Positions 27,067-36,208 of a stretch of 64,000 bases of DNA are shown one piece after another; positions within the stretch are counted from its first letter, which is position 1; each line of letters starts with the position of its first letter. Where the stretch lies: contig HF996832.1 of assembly GCA_000432575.1 (NCBI GenBank), positions 2,691 to 66,690 on the forward strand, given 5' to 3'. The stretch is from Clostridium sp. CAG:762. GTDB lineage: Bacteria; Bacillota_I; Bacilli_A; RF39; UBA660. A program made the position numbers and the translations under genes. The notes beneath the pieces were generated by a model. The model did no database searches. It had not been told where the DNA came from and saw only the letters and a list, made by a program, of their open reading frames with translations.

Positions 27067-27137
27067 TATAAATATAATCAAAAATTGTCTTTATATGCAG
27101 ACAGCACCATATGTCGTGAGACGGTGCGAGTTTGGTA

Positions 27138-28265
27138 TTAGTTGGTGTATCTTAAACTTTGATTGGACACGTTAAAAATAATTCCAACAAGTAGCATGTA
27201 ACTGATTAGAGAAGAACCACCATAACTGATAAATGGTAAGGTAATTCCCATAATAGGCAGTAGTCCAATAGTCATGCCAATATTTTGAATTTGTTGAAAA
27301 ACCAGCATTCCTATTATACCCGCGATGGCGTATTTATCTTTGCTATCATATGTTTTTGACGCACTAGAGATTAGATTCATGTCAAAAATAATAAGAAGAA
27401 GAATTAACATTATTGAGCCAAGAAAGCCAAAATTAGAAGCATAAACGCCAAAGATAAAATCGGTTTGTAGCTCAGGAAAATATAGTGGCGTATGATTGAA
27501 CCCATGACCCAAAATACCAGAGGAACCAATAGCAATTAAGGATTTGTTGAGTTGGCCACCATCGCCTAAAGACCAATTTAGGATTCGGTCAATTCTATAG
27601 AAAAAAGAAGTCCCAAAAAATTTGATAAATAAATTTTTATTGAAGAAGAATATGATAAATAAAGAACCAACAAGAAAAATAAGTGTTCCTAATGCTAGTG
27701 CAAACCACCTTTTCCTGATTCCACCAATGAATAAGATGGCAAACATAATGACCAAATAAATTATTACAGCCCCAGTATCAGGTTCAATAAAAGTTAAAGC
27801 AGAAGGGATAAAAACGAGAATCATAATTTTAAGTAAAAATTTAAACTCTGTTTGGATACTAGGATTGGTATTTTTAACATTATATTCATTCATTAATCGG
27901 CTGAGTAAAATGATTAAACTAAACTTCATAAATTCACTCGGTTGAATACCAACACCAAAGATATCAAACCAACATTTAGAATTATTTGCTTCCTTTCCAA
28001 TAAATAAAACCAAAATGAGCAATATCACATTAAATCCGTAGAGGACATAGGAAGCGTTATATAAAAAATCATTGCCCAAAGACATGATAAAATAAGCAAT
28101 ACCAAAACCAATTAAATACCACAAACCTTGCTTAAGCCATATGTTAGCTTGATAATCAGGTAATAAAGATTTGGCACTGAAAACTGTAACAATACTAATT
28201 ACCATAAAAATTATAATAGGTATTAAAATACCTTTCTCTACTTTAAACTTTGATATATTCTTCAT
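27138..28265 (-). CDS. rodA: Rod-shape SEDS glycosyltransferase RodA
   Basis: Peptidoglycan polymerase of the SEDS family that elongates the side wall with a class B PBP. 375 residues, about ten transmembrane helices. Family motifs: WLKQGLWYLIGFG near the start, GVGIQPSEFMKFSLIILLSRLM, IEPDTGAVIIYL, GSSGILGHGF and TDFIFGVYASNFGFLG, ending LPFISYGGSSLISYMLLVGI. Short length and the IQPSEFMK spacing favour RodA over FtsW. ATG 28265 has GGTGAT at 5 nt; an ATG five codons earlier is less likely. A TATAAT is at 28289-28294 on the minus strand. Confidence 0.92.
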   Translation of the reverse strand: MKNISKFKVEKGILIPIIIFMVISIVTVFSAKSLLPDYQANIWLKQGLWYLIGFGIAYFIMSLGNDFLYNASYVLYGFNVILLILVLFIGKEANNSKCWFDIFGVGIQPSEFMKFSLIILLSRLMNEYNVKNTNPSIQTEFKFLLKIMILVFIPSALTFIEPDTGAVIIYLVIMFAILFIGGIRKRWFALALGTLIFLVGSLFIIFFFNKNLFIKFFGTSFFYRIDRILNWSLGDGGQLNKSLIAIGSSGILGHGFNHTPLYFPELQTDFIFGVYASNFGFLGSIMLILLLIIFDMNLISSASKTYDSKDKYAIAGIIGMLVFQQIQNIGMTIGLLPIMGITLPFISYGGSSLISYMLLVGIIFNVSNQSLRYTN

Positions 28266-28376
28266 AAAATCACCATTCATCTATCTATATTATACCATTT
28301 CATTATCTATTTTATCATAAATTTAACCATTTTGAATAAAATAAATTAGGTGATAAAGGTGAAAGAAAAAGGAAAC

Positions 28377-28709
28377 ATGTACAAAAGTCCAATAAATAAA
28401 GAAATAAATAATAGTCAAAAAGTATATTCAACATTATATGAGAATGGTACTAAGATTAGTAATCAAAGCAATTTAATGAATAATTTTGTCAAAAAAAATA
28501 TTACTGATTACCGAAGTGTTGACAGAAAAATATATGATATTTTGCATTCAAATGATTATATCTATAAAGCAAATGTTACTATTGTTTTAAAGGATGGAAC
28601 GATAAATAAAAAAATTATTGGAAAAACTAAAGATAAATTAATAACTATGGATAATGAATACATAAATATCAGTGATATTAAGGATATTTATAAAGAAAAA
28701 AGGAACTAA
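28377..28709 (+). CDS. Hypothetical protein, 110 residues
   Basis: Soluble basic protein; an N-terminal polar stretch (KSPINKEINNSQKVYST) and a C-terminal part KANVTIVLKDGTINKKIIGKTKDKLITMDNEYINISDIKDIY that looks like a small beta barrel with a conserved-looking DG turn. ATG 28377 is used because AAGGA lies 5 nt before it; GTGs at 28350 and 28359 are alternatives. Divergent from rodA, convergent with the CotZ-like gene. Function unknown. Confidence 0.65.
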   Translation: MYKSPINKEINNSQKVYSTLYENGTKISNQSNLMNNFVKKNITDYRSVDRKIYDILHSNDYIYKANVTIVLKDGTINKKIIGKTKDKLITMDNEYINISDIKDIYKEKRN

Positions 28710-28725
28710 CGAAAAGTTCCTTTTT
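28697..28725. terminator. Bidirectional terminator
   Basis: AAAAAGGAAC / GTTCCTTTTT, 10 bp, 9-nt loop; it includes the stop codons of both convergent genes. Confidence 0.85.
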
Positions 28726-29140
28726 AAATACATTCTACAAAAGTGTCATCTAAGCATCTAAGACAGCATACACAACCTAAATTCATTGTGAAAAATGAAT
28801 TTGTAGCAACATATGGGTACACACTTTCTTGATCAGGATTTTTTTCGAGAACCCTAAATGTTGCACAGCAACCATCTAGTTTTTCGACTCTAAATACTGT
28901 TGAAGTAGTTCCATTTTCTGTTTTAGTAGTAGACATTGCCCATGGTGTACCATTGCTACCACAGGTATATAACATCACTGGTCTAGTGTTGCATACTGTA
29001 GCACAACTTTGACCTAAGAAACCACGATCACATGATTCTAAGCAAGTATCACTAGGACAAACACTTTGTTGTAGAATATAGATAACCTTTAGAATATCTG
29101 CAATGCAATTTTCACAATTTTTATTATCATTATTGCACAT
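28724..29140 (-). CDS. CotY/CotZ-like cysteine-rich spore coat protein
   Basis: 138 residues with 16 cysteines. The segment VFRVEKLDGCCATFRVLE matches the FRVEKLCDCCA core of Bacillus CotY and CotZ, and MNLGCVCCLRCL matches their C-terminal GCxCxxxCL motif. In Bacillus these proteins form the disulfide-linked spore crust or outer coat. ATG 29140 follows GGGGTGG; a GTG three codons upstream is an alternative. No other sporulation gene is in the window, so a role in spores is inferred from the family. Confidence 0.8.
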   Translation of the reverse strand: MCNNDNKNCENCIADILKVIYILQQSVCPSDTCLESCDRGFLGQSCATVCNTRPVMLYTCGSNGTPWAMSTTKTENGTTSTVFRVEKLDGCCATFRVLEKNPDQESVYPYVATNSFFTMNLGCVCCLRCLDDTFVECI

Positions 29141-29149
29141 ATAATCCAC

Positions 29150-29526
29150 CCCTTCTTTATTTTCATTATAGGATATGAGTAAATTTAGAAAAAATGTAGA
29201 TTATTACCTAATTTGAGTAAATAAAAATATATTTTTAACCAGAAACATGAAAAATAAAAGCAATAAAAATGGTTTAAATTTCCAAAAAACTTTGATAGGA
29301 AAGAAAAATAATGTAAATAATTATAGAAATTTGTTTAAAAAGTGGGATAATTTAATAGAGGTAAGCATATGATTATATATGTAGTTATAGAATGCATATG
29401 TAGTTGTGAAATTGAATATATTTTCTATTTATATAATCATTTTAGACACGAAAACATTTAAATAAATATCAAACAGGTATCAAACAGAAAATCAAGAAAA
29501 AAAATTAAAAAATAGTTAAAAAGTAA
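29150..29526. other. Long AT-rich intergenic region before the str operon
   Basis: About 375 bp without a supported gene. It contains a 41-codon frame (29247-29372) with no ribosome binding site and two ATATGTAGTT repeats (29377 and 29397). I see no clear regulatory element until the rpsL promoter. Confidence 0.5.
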
Positions 29527-29555
29527 TTGACAAAAACCTTTATCTTTGATATATT
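29527..29555 (+). promoter_or_regulatory. Promoter of the rpsL-rpsG-fusA operon
   Basis: TTGACA (29527-29532), 17 nt, TATATT (29550-29555). The leader of about 110 nt includes GTTTTGT/ACAAAAC closing an inner CTTG/CAAG stem (29579-29616), a possible autoregulatory or stabilising hairpin. Confidence 0.8.
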
Positions 29556-29672
29556 AACTATGTTCTTTACCTGTATAGGTTTTGTTTTTGCTTGTATTTT
29601 GCAAGTAAGACAAAACTTATCTTTAAAAAGAAAAATGAAACACCGGGGTGTGTGTATGAAAGGAGGGTTAAT

Positions 29673-30086
29673 ATGCCTACAATAAATCAATTAATTAAGA
29701 ACAGAAGAAGTAAGAAAAACAGAAAAAGTAAATCACCAGTTTTAGGAATTGGTTTAAATACTTTAAAAAGAAAGAATACTTCTTTAAATGCCCCTCAAAA
29801 AAGAGGAGTATGTGTTCGTGTTGGAACCATGACACCAAAGAAACCAAACTCAGCATTAAGAAAATATGCCCGTGTTAGATTATCTAATGGTATGGAAGTA
29901 ACTTGTTACATTCCAGGAATTGGTCATAACTTACAAGAACACAGTGTTGTTTTAATTAGAGGTGGCCGTGTTAAGGACTTAATCGGTGTTCGTTATCACA
30001 TTATTCGTGGTACAATGGATACTGCAGGTGTACAAAACCGTATGCAAGGTCGTTCTAAATATGGTGCAAAAAAACCTAAAAAATAA
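29673..30086 (+). CDS. rpsL: 30S ribosomal protein S12
   Basis: 137 residues with the decoding-site loops TMTPKKPNSALRKYARVRLSNG and EHSVVLIRGGRVKDLIGVRYHIIRG, which carry the streptomycin-contact lysine region. AAGGAGGGTTA precedes ATG 29673; the longer open frame into the leader is ignored. First gene of the str operon with rpsG and fusA. Codon use is richer in AAC, ATC and CGT than in neighbours, as expected for high expression. Confidence 0.98.
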   Translation: MPTINQLIKNRRSKKNRKSKSPVLGIGLNTLKRKNTSLNAPQKRGVCVRVGTMTPKKPNSALRKYARVRLSNGMEVTCYIPGIGHNLQEHSVVLIRGGRVKDLIGVRYHIIRGTMDTAGVQNRMQGRSKYGAKKPKK

Positions 30087-30133
30087 ACAAATAATTGATT
30101 AATTAATATTATACCCTGAAAGGAGGAACTAAA

Positions 30134-30601
30134 ATGCGTAAGAAACGTGCAGTAAAAAGAGATGTATTACCTGATTCAATATATAATTCAAAAGTTGTTA
30201 CTAAGTTAATAAATCAAATTATGATAGATGGTAAAAAAGGAACTGCTCAAAAAATCATTTATGAAGCATTTGATATTATAAAAGAAAAAACTAATGAAGA
30301 ACCAATCGTGGTATTTGAAAAAGCAATGAAGAATATTAAACCAGCTTTAGAAGTTAAAACAAGAAGAGTTGGCGGTGCTAACTACCAAGTACCAGTTGAA
30401 GTTAAAGCTGATCGTGCTCAAGCATTAAGTTTTAGATGGCTTGCTCAATATGCAAGATTAAGACATGGTAAGAGTATGGCTGAAAAATTAGCGGCTGAAA
30501 TCATCGATGCCTCAAATGGTACTGGTGCGGCAGTTAAAAAGCGTGAAGATACTCACAAAATGGCAGAAGCTAATAAAGCATTTGCTCATTACAGATGGTA
30601 A
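30134..30601 (+). CDS. rpsG: 30S ribosomal protein S7
   Basis: 155 residues; MRKKRAVKRDVLPDSIYNS at the start and VGGANYQVPVEV, ARLRHGKSMAEKLAAEI are diagnostic. S7 nucleates 16S 3'-domain assembly and is the usual translational repressor of this operon. AAAGGAGGA site upstream, 47 nt after rpsL. Confidence 0.98.
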   Translation: MRKKRAVKRDVLPDSIYNSKVVTKLINQIMIDGKKGTAQKIIYEAFDIIKEKTNEEPIVVFEKAMKNIKPALEVKTRRVGGANYQVPVEVKADRAQALSFRWLAQYARLRHGKSMAEKLAAEIIDASNGTGAAVKKREDTHKMAEANKAFAHYRW

Positions 30602-30633
30602 AATAATAAAAATATGAAAGGATTATAAATAAT

Positions 30634-32706
30634 ATGGCTCGTAAAATAAGTTTAGAGAAAACAAGAAACATAGGAATTATGGCTCATATTGATGCTGGTA
30701 AAACAACCACTACTGAACGTATTTTATTCCATACCCATAAGATTCATAAAATTGGTGAAACCCATGATGGTGAATCACAAATGGACTGGATGGCTCAAGA
30801 GCAAGAACGTGGTATTACTATTACAAGTGCTGCAACTACTGCTTTTTGGAAAGATTATCGTTTAAACATCATTGATACCCCAGGACACGTTGACTTTACA
30901 ATAGAAGTACAAAGAAGCCTTAGAGTGCTTGATGGTGCTGTTGCCTTAATCGATGCTCAAGCTGGTGTTGAACCTCAAACCGAAACAGTATGGAGACAAG
31001 CAAATGACTACAAAGTACCAAGAATCATATTTGCCAACAAAATGGGCAAAATGGGTGCTGACTTCCTATATAGCCTAGGAACAATCAAAGATCGTTTAGG
31101 GGCTAAAACCGCTGCAATTCAATTACCAATTGGAGCTGAAAGTGATTTCACAGGCACTATTGACTTAGTTACTATGAAAGCATACGAATATGATGGCAAA
31201 CCTGAAGAGAACTTAAAAGAAATCGAAATTCCTAGTGATATGCTAGAAAAAGCAAAAGAAATGCGTAATCAACTAATCGAAACAGTAGCAGATTACGACG
31301 AAGACTTAATGATGAAATACTTAGATGGTGAAGAAATTGGAGTAGAAGAACTTAAGAAAGCAATAAGAAAAGGAACACTTGATGTTACATTCTTCCCACT
31401 TATGTGTGGTGATGCTTTAAGTAATAAAGGTGTTAAATTATTACTTGATGCCGTTATCGACTATTTACCAGCACCTACTGATGTTGAAGCAATTGAATGT
31501 ACCGATGCTAAAGGTAATGTTGTTTTAAGACATCCAGGTGATAATGAACCATTTACAGCATTAGCATTTAAAGTTATGACTGACCCTTATGTTGGTAGAC
31601 TTACATTCTTTAGAATTTATTCAGGAACATTGAAAAGTGGTTCATACATTCTAAATTCAACTAAAAACGTTAAAGAAAGAGTTGGAAGACTTTTACAAAT
31701 GCATGCTAATCACCGTGAAGAAATCGATGAAGTTTACTGTGGTGATATTGCCGCTATTGTTGGTTTAAAAAATACTACTACCGCAGATACACTATGTGAT
31801 GAGAAGAACCCAGTTGTCCTAAAAGGTATGGACTTCCCAGAACCAGTTATTGCCCAAGCAGTAGAACCAAAAACTAAAAATGACCAAGATAAGATGGCTT
31901 TAGCATTACAAAAACTTGCGGAAGAAGATCCAACATTTAGAATGCATACTGACCATGAAACAGGTCAAACTGTTATCGAAGGTATGGGTGAATTGCACCT
32001 AGATATTATCGTTGATAGAATGAGAAGAGAATTTGGTGTCGAAGCAACTGTTGGAGCACCACAAGTAGCATATCGTGAAACATTAACACAAACCGCAGAA
32101 TGTGAAGGAAAATACATCAAGCAATCAGGTGGTCGTGGACAATACGGACATGTTTGGGTTAGATTTGAACCAAACCCTGAAAAAGGATATGAATTCGTTG
32201 ACAATATCGTTGGTGGTGTAGTACCAAGAGAATATATTGGTGTTGTAGATAAAGGCTTACAAGAAGCTTTAGCTACTGGTGTACTTGCTGGTTATCCAAT
32301 GGTAGATGTTAAATGTACATTATTTGATGGCTCATATCATGATGTAGACTCATCAGAGATGGCATTTAAAATTGCAGCATCTATGGCTTTAAAAGAAGCT
32401 AAAAACAAATGTAAACCAATATTACTAGAACCAATTATGAAGGTAGTAGTAGTGGCTCCTGAAGAATACACAGGTGGTGTTATGGGAGATATCACATCAC
32501 GTCGTGGTAAACCAATAGGCCAAGAAGCAAGAGGCAATGCAATTAGTTTCCAAGCTATGGTACCACTATCAGAGATGTTTGGTTATGCAACAAGCTTACG
32601 TTCTAATACTCAAGGACGTGGAACATTTACAATGACTATGGATCATTATGAAGAAGTTCCAAAATCAATTGCTGAAACTATTATTAAAAGAAATGGTGGC
32701 AATTAA
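30634..32706 (+). CDS. fusA: Elongation factor G
   Basis: Ribosomal translocase GTPase, 690 residues. G1 AHIDAGKTT, switch I RGITITSAATT, G3 DTPGHVDF, G4 NKMGK (the usual NKMD has Gly-Lys here), domain IV GGRGQYGHVWVRFEP, domain V VAPEEYTGGVMGDITSRRG. A 33-nt gap after rpsG fits the str operon. Two small minus-strand frames are shadows. Confidence 0.98.
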   Translation: MARKISLEKTRNIGIMAHIDAGKTTTTERILFHTHKIHKIGETHDGESQMDWMAQEQERGITITSAATTAFWKDYRLNIIDTPGHVDFTIEVQRSLRVLDGAVALIDAQAGVEPQTETVWRQANDYKVPRIIFANKMGKMGADFLYSLGTIKDRLGAKTAAIQLPIGAESDFTGTIDLVTMKAYEYDGKPEENLKEIEIPSDMLEKAKEMRNQLIETVADYDEDLMMKYLDGEEIGVEELKKAIRKGTLDVTFFPLMCGDALSNKGVKLLLDAVIDYLPAPTDVEAIECTDAKGNVVLRHPGDNEPFTALAFKVMTDPYVGRLTFFRIYSGTLKSGSYILNSTKNVKERVGRLLQMHANHREEIDEVYCGDIAAIVGLKNTTTADTLCDEKNPVVLKGMDFPEPVIAQAVEPKTKNDQDKMALALQKLAEEDPTFRMHTDHETGQTVIEGMGELHLDIIVDRMRREFGVEATVGAPQVAYRETLTQTAECEGKYIKQSGGRGQYGHVWVRFEPNPEKGYEFVDNIVGGVVPREYIGVVDKGLQEALATGVLAGYPMVDVKCTLFDGSYHDVDSSEMAFKIAASMALKEAKNKCKPILLEPIMKVVVVAPEEYTGGVMGDITSRRGKPIGQEARGNAISFQAMVPLSEMFGYATSLRSNTQGRGTFTMTMDHYEEVPKSIAETIIKRNGGN

Positions 32707-32737
32707 TCAAAAATATTAATAAAATTACTAAAAAAAC

Positions 32738-32765
32738 TTGTATTTTTCCAAAAATTTGGTAAAAT
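32738..32765 (+). promoter_or_regulatory. Promoter of tuf
   Basis: TTGTAT (32738-32743), 16 nt, TAAAAT (32760-32765); tuf may also be read through from fusA since no terminator separates them. Confidence 0.6.
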
Positions 32766-32801
32766 AGAATAGTAAATCAATATGAAAGAGAGGAAAAAAT
32801 T

Positions 32802-33986
32802 ATGGCAAAACAAAAATTTGACCGTTCAAAACCACACGTTAACATTGGTACAATTGGCCATGTTGACCATGGTAAAACAACCTTAACTGCGGCAATTACA
32901 AAAAGACAAGCAGAAAAATTTGGTGGAGAATTTGTTGATTATGCAAATATCGATAAGGCTCCAGAAGAAAGAGAAAGAGGTATCACAATTAACACAGCTC
33001 ACGTTGAATACCAAACAGCAAAAAGACACTATGCTCACGTTGACTGTCCTGGACACGCTGACTATGTTAAAAATATGATTACTGGTGCAGCACAAATGGA
33101 TGGAGCTATCCTAGTTATTGCTGCAACTGATGGACCTATGGCTCAAACAAGAGAACACATCTTATTATCAAGACAAGTTGGAGTTCCTAGAATGGTAGTG
33201 TTCATGAACAAATGTGATATGGTTGATGATGAAGAATTACTAGACCTAGTAGAAATGGAAATCAGAGAATTATTAAATGAATATGGTTTCGATGGAGATA
33301 ACACTCCAATTATTAGAGGTTCTGCATTAAAAGCTCTTGAAGGAGACCCTAAATATGTAGAAGCTATTGATAAATTAATGGATGCTGTTGATGAATGGAT
33401 TCCAACACCAGTAAGAGATACTGATAAACCATTCTTAATGAGCATTGAAGATGTGTTTACTATCACTGGTCGTGGAACAGTAGTAACTGGTCGTGTTGAA
33501 AGAGGTAAATTAAAACTTAATGATACTGTAGAAATCGTTGGATTAAAACCTACTAAATCAACAGTAGTAACTGGTATTGAAATGTTTAGAAAACAACTTG
33601 ATTTTGCAGAAGCAGGAGATAATGCTGGTGTATTATTACGTGGTATTTCTCGTGAAGATGTAGAACGTGGTCAAGTATTAGCTAAACCAGGAAGTGTTAC
33701 TCCACATACTAAGTTTAAAGCTGAAGTATACGTACTATCTAAAGAAGAAGGTGGAAGACATACTCCATTCTTCAGTAACTATCGTCCTCAATTCTATTTT
33801 AGAACTACAGACGTTACAGGTGTAGTACAATTACCTCAAGGTGTTGAAATGGTTATGCCAGGAGATAATGTTACTATGGAAGTTGAACTTATCGCGCCAA
33901 TTGCCGTTGAAAACGGAACTGAATTCTCAATTCGTGAAGGCGGACGTACAGTTGGTGCTGGTAAAGTAACAGAAATCTTAAAGTAA
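32802..33986 (+). CDS. tuf: Elongation factor Tu
   Basis: 394 residues. GHVDHGKTTLT, RGITINTAHVEY, DCPGHADYVKNM, NKCDMVDDEEL and the C-terminal GREGGRTVGAGKVTEI-type end are all present. Delivers aminoacyl-tRNA to the ribosome. Strongly biased codons. Frames on the other strand are shadows. Confidence 0.98.
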   Translation: MAKQKFDRSKPHVNIGTIGHVDHGKTTLTAAITKRQAEKFGGEFVDYANIDKAPEERERGITINTAHVEYQTAKRHYAHVDCPGHADYVKNMITGAAQMDGAILVIAATDGPMAQTREHILLSRQVGVPRMVVFMNKCDMVDDEELLDLVEMEIRELLNEYGFDGDNTPIIRGSALKALEGDPKYVEAIDKLMDAVDEWIPTPVRDTDKPFLMSIEDVFTITGRGTVVTGRVERGKLKLNDTVEIVGLKPTKSTVVTGIEMFRKQLDFAEAGDNAGVLLRGISREDVERGQVLAKPGSVTPHTKFKAEVYVLSKEEGGRHTPFFSNYRPQFYFRTTDVTGVVQLPQGVEMVMPGDNVTMEVELIAPIAVENGTEFSIREGGRTVGAGKVTEILK

Positions 33987-33996
33987 TTAGAAATTA

Positions 33997-34027
33997 AATA
34001 GATAAGTTAATTCTTGTCTATTTTTTC
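33997..34027 (+). terminator. Terminator of tuf
   Basis: AATAGATAAG / CTTGTCTATT stem (one G-U), 6-nt loop, T tract. Copy 4 of the interspersed motif follows in minus orientation (34028-34045). Confidence 0.8.
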
Positions 34028-34054
34028 TTTTGCTACGCTGTTGTAGTTCCATAG

Positions 34055-34245
34055 ATGAAAATATTAAAAAATGTATTGCAATATAAATTTATAAATAGTA
34101 TTACAGGAAACATTTATGGAGTATATGATATGTCAAGTGGAGCACATAAATATGTAATGGGAAATTATAATAAAACAGCAATCGTTACTATACCAGTGCT
34201 GACATGAGTGATGGCTTTCGTGCAGTTCTCTTTATAATAAAATAA
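34055..34245 (+). pseudogene. Remnant of a FGE/SUMF1-like surface-protein C terminus
   Basis: The frame from 34055 reads ...TGNIYGVYDMSSGAHKYVMGN, clearly like TGNVTGIYDMAGGSWEYVMGV in the gene at 46828. After a frameshift and a large internal deletion, 34201-34245 reads DMSDGFRAVLFIIK then stop, matching the TGFRVVLSTTK end of that gene. The intact family is over 150 residues longer between these parts, so this is a decayed duplicate. Confidence 0.7.
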
Positions 34246-34275
34246 ATCTATATAACTAAAAGGCAATAGCAAATG

Positions 34276-34318
34276 CCTTATATAAGTACAGTAATAAGGG
34301 ATATCTGTACTTTTTTTA
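34276..34318 (+). terminator. Terminator shared with the 49.4-kb surface gene
   Basis: AGTACAG / CTGTACT stem and T tract. The 42 bp 34276-34317 match 49360-49401 with one mismatch, so gene end and terminator were copied together. Confidence 0.8.
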
Positions 34319-34327
34319 TCTTAAATA

Positions 34328-34356
34328 TTTACATTTTATTTATGTTATGATACAAT
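34328..34356 (+). promoter_or_regulatory. Promoter of tRNA-Gln/gltX
   Basis: TTTACA (34328-34333), 17 nt, TACAAT (34351-34356), 12 nt before the tRNA. Confidence 0.75.
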
Positions 34357-34368
34357 TTCTATGTTGCT

Positions 34369-34444
34369 TGCCTAGTAGCCAAGCGGTAAGGCATCGGACT
34401 CTGACTCCGACACTTCATAGGTTCGAATCCTATCTAGGCAGCCA
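34369..34444 (+). tRNA. trnQ: tRNA-Gln (anticodon CTG)
   Basis: Acceptor stem TGCCTAG/CTAGGCA with unpaired-type U1-A72 pair typical of tRNA-Gln, D arm AGCCAAGCGGTAAGGC, anticodon loop CTCTGAC between TCGGA/TCCGA, T arm ATAGG-TTCGAAT-CCTAT, discriminator G and encoded CCA. CTG reads the rare codon CAG. It shares a promoter with gltX, 22 nt downstream. Confidence 0.95.
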
Positions 34445-34466
34445 TTTTATTATAGAAGGTGAAAAA

Positions 34467-36122
34467 ATGAATATAAAAGAATATGCTAATTATTTAATAC
34501 CAAATGTTAAGCATGAATATGATTATTACTTAGATTTATATAAAAAAAGAAATTTAAAAGAAGGTGCATATGTATTAAGAAGTGCTCCTAGTCCTACTGG
34601 GAAAGTTCATATTGGTAGTTTGATGAATGCTTTAATTAATACATGGTTTGCTAAACAAACTAGTGGTATTTGTTATTTAAGAATTGAAGATACTGATCAA
34701 AAGAGATTAATAGAAGATGGTATAAATGGTATAATAAATGATTTTAATGACTTAAATATTCATTTTGATGAGTATCCTAATCATGGAGAATATGGTCCCT
34801 ATATTCAAAGTGAAAGAAGAGATATATATGCTTCTTTTGCCAAAAAACTTATTATGGAAGGATTAGCATATCCATGTTTTTGTTCTAGTTGTGAATTAGA
34901 TTCTATTAGGAAAGAACAAATAGATAAAAAAGATAGAATTGGTTATTATGGTAAATATGCTAAATGTAGAGATTTAACTATGGATGAGGCTATTGCTAGA
35001 ATTAATAATAATGAGCCATATATTATAAGATTAAAATCTTTAGGTGATTTTAATAAGAAAATAGTGCTTAATGATTTAATTAAGGGGCAAATAGAAATGC
35101 CTGAGAATGATATTGATGTGGTAATTATTAAGAGCGATGGGCTTCCTACATATCATTTTGCACATGCTGTGGACGATTTTTTGATGGGTACTACGCATGT
35201 AATAAGAGGGGATGAGTGGTTATCTAGTTATCCTATTCATTATGAGTTATTTAAGGTATTAGGTTTTAAACAACCTAAATATGCACATATGGCTCCGATA
35301 AATATTAAAGAAGAAGATACTGTTAGAAAGATAAGTAAAAGGAAGGATCCATGGGCAAGAATAAGTTATTATGATGAGATGGGGATTCCTACGGAGGCTT
35401 TGAAGTTATACATTGCAACGCTTACTAATTCTAATTTTGAGGATTGGTATAATACAAATCAGGATAAGGATATTAGTGATTTTACTTTTTCATTTAAGAA
35501 AATGTCTCTTAATGGACCAATTTTTGATCCTTTGAAATTGAGTAATATTGCTAAGACTTATATTAGTAGATTAAAGGCTGATAAGTTATATGAATATTTA
35601 GTTAATTATACTAAGAAATATGATTTAGAATTTTATCAATTAATAACTAAATATAAAGATTATACTATAGATATTTTAAATATTGAGAGGAATATTAAGA
35701 AACCAAGAAAGGATTTTACTAATTATCAGGATATAAGGAAACATATTTGGTATATGTATAATGAATTGTTTAATTTAAATGAAGATAAATATGATGATGT
35801 AGAAATAAAATCATATTATAATAAGGATATATTGTTAGATTATATTAACAATTATTATGATGTTAATGATGATAAAGATGTGTGGTATGAAAAAATAAAG
35901 GAGCTAGGGATAAAATATAATTTTTGTCCATCTGTTAAGGAATATAAGGAAAATCCTAGTAATTATTCAGGGCATGTGGGGGATGTGTGTGAGTTAATTA
36001 GGGTGTGTGTAACTTCGTTAACTATGACTCCTGATTTGTATGAGATATTGAGGTTATTAGGTAAGGAAAATATAAATAAGAGAATTAATTTATTTAATGA
36101 GTATTTAGATAAAAAATTATAA
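34467..36122 (+). CDS. gltX: Glutamyl-tRNA synthetase (probably non-discriminating)
   Basis: Class I synthetase, 551 residues. LRSAPSPTGKVHIGSLMNALINTW has the HIGH-like HIGS, YLRIEDTDQKR binds Glu/ATP, and VRKISKRKDPWAR is the KMSKS-type loop. ATG 34467 follows GAAGGTG; the longer open frame runs through the tRNA and is spurious. Because gatCAB is present and no glutaminyl-tRNA synthetase is seen here, it probably charges both tRNA-Glu and tRNA-Gln with Glu. Cotranscribed with tRNA-Gln. Confidence 0.93.
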   Translation: MNIKEYANYLIPNVKHEYDYYLDLYKKRNLKEGAYVLRSAPSPTGKVHIGSLMNALINTWFAKQTSGICYLRIEDTDQKRLIEDGINGIINDFNDLNIHFDEYPNHGEYGPYIQSERRDIYASFAKKLIMEGLAYPCFCSSCELDSIRKEQIDKKDRIGYYGKYAKCRDLTMDEAIARINNNEPYIIRLKSLGDFNKKIVLNDLIKGQIEMPENDIDVVIIKSDGLPTYHFAHAVDDFLMGTTHVIRGDEWLSSYPIHYELFKVLGFKQPKYAHMAPINIKEEDTVRKISKRKDPWARISYYDEMGIPTEALKLYIATLTNSNFEDWYNTNQDKDISDFTFSFKKMSLNGPIFDPLKLSNIAKTYISRLKADKLYEYLVNYTKKYDLEFYQLITKYKDYTIDILNIERNIKKPRKDFTNYQDIRKHIWYMYNELFNLNEDKYDDVEIKSYYNKDILLDYINNYYDVNDDKDVWYEKIKELGIKYNFCPSVKEYKENPSNYSGHVGDVCELIRVCVTSLTMTPDLYEILRLLGKENINKRINLFNEYLDKKL

Positions 36123-36145
36123 TTTTTGATTATAATTTTTTTAAT
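36114..36145 (+). terminator. Terminator of gltX
   Basis: AAATTATAA / TTATAATTT hairpin including the stop codon, followed by T's. Confidence 0.65.
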
Positions 36146-36162
36146 ATATAAGTGTTTTTGTT

Positions 36163-36191
36163 TATACAAACTTTTTAATGGAACATATATT
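36163..36191 (+). promoter_or_regulatory. Promoter of collagen-like gene
   Basis: TATACA (36163-36168), 17 nt, TATATT (36186-36191). Confidence 0.6.
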
Positions 36192-36208
36192 GTAATAGGT
36201 GAGTTTGT

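Noticed and set aside
29247..29372. 41-codon ORF upstream of the str promoter
   Set aside because: No Shine-Dalgarno, promoter or recognisable sequence; Asn/Lys-rich as expected by chance in AT-rich DNA.
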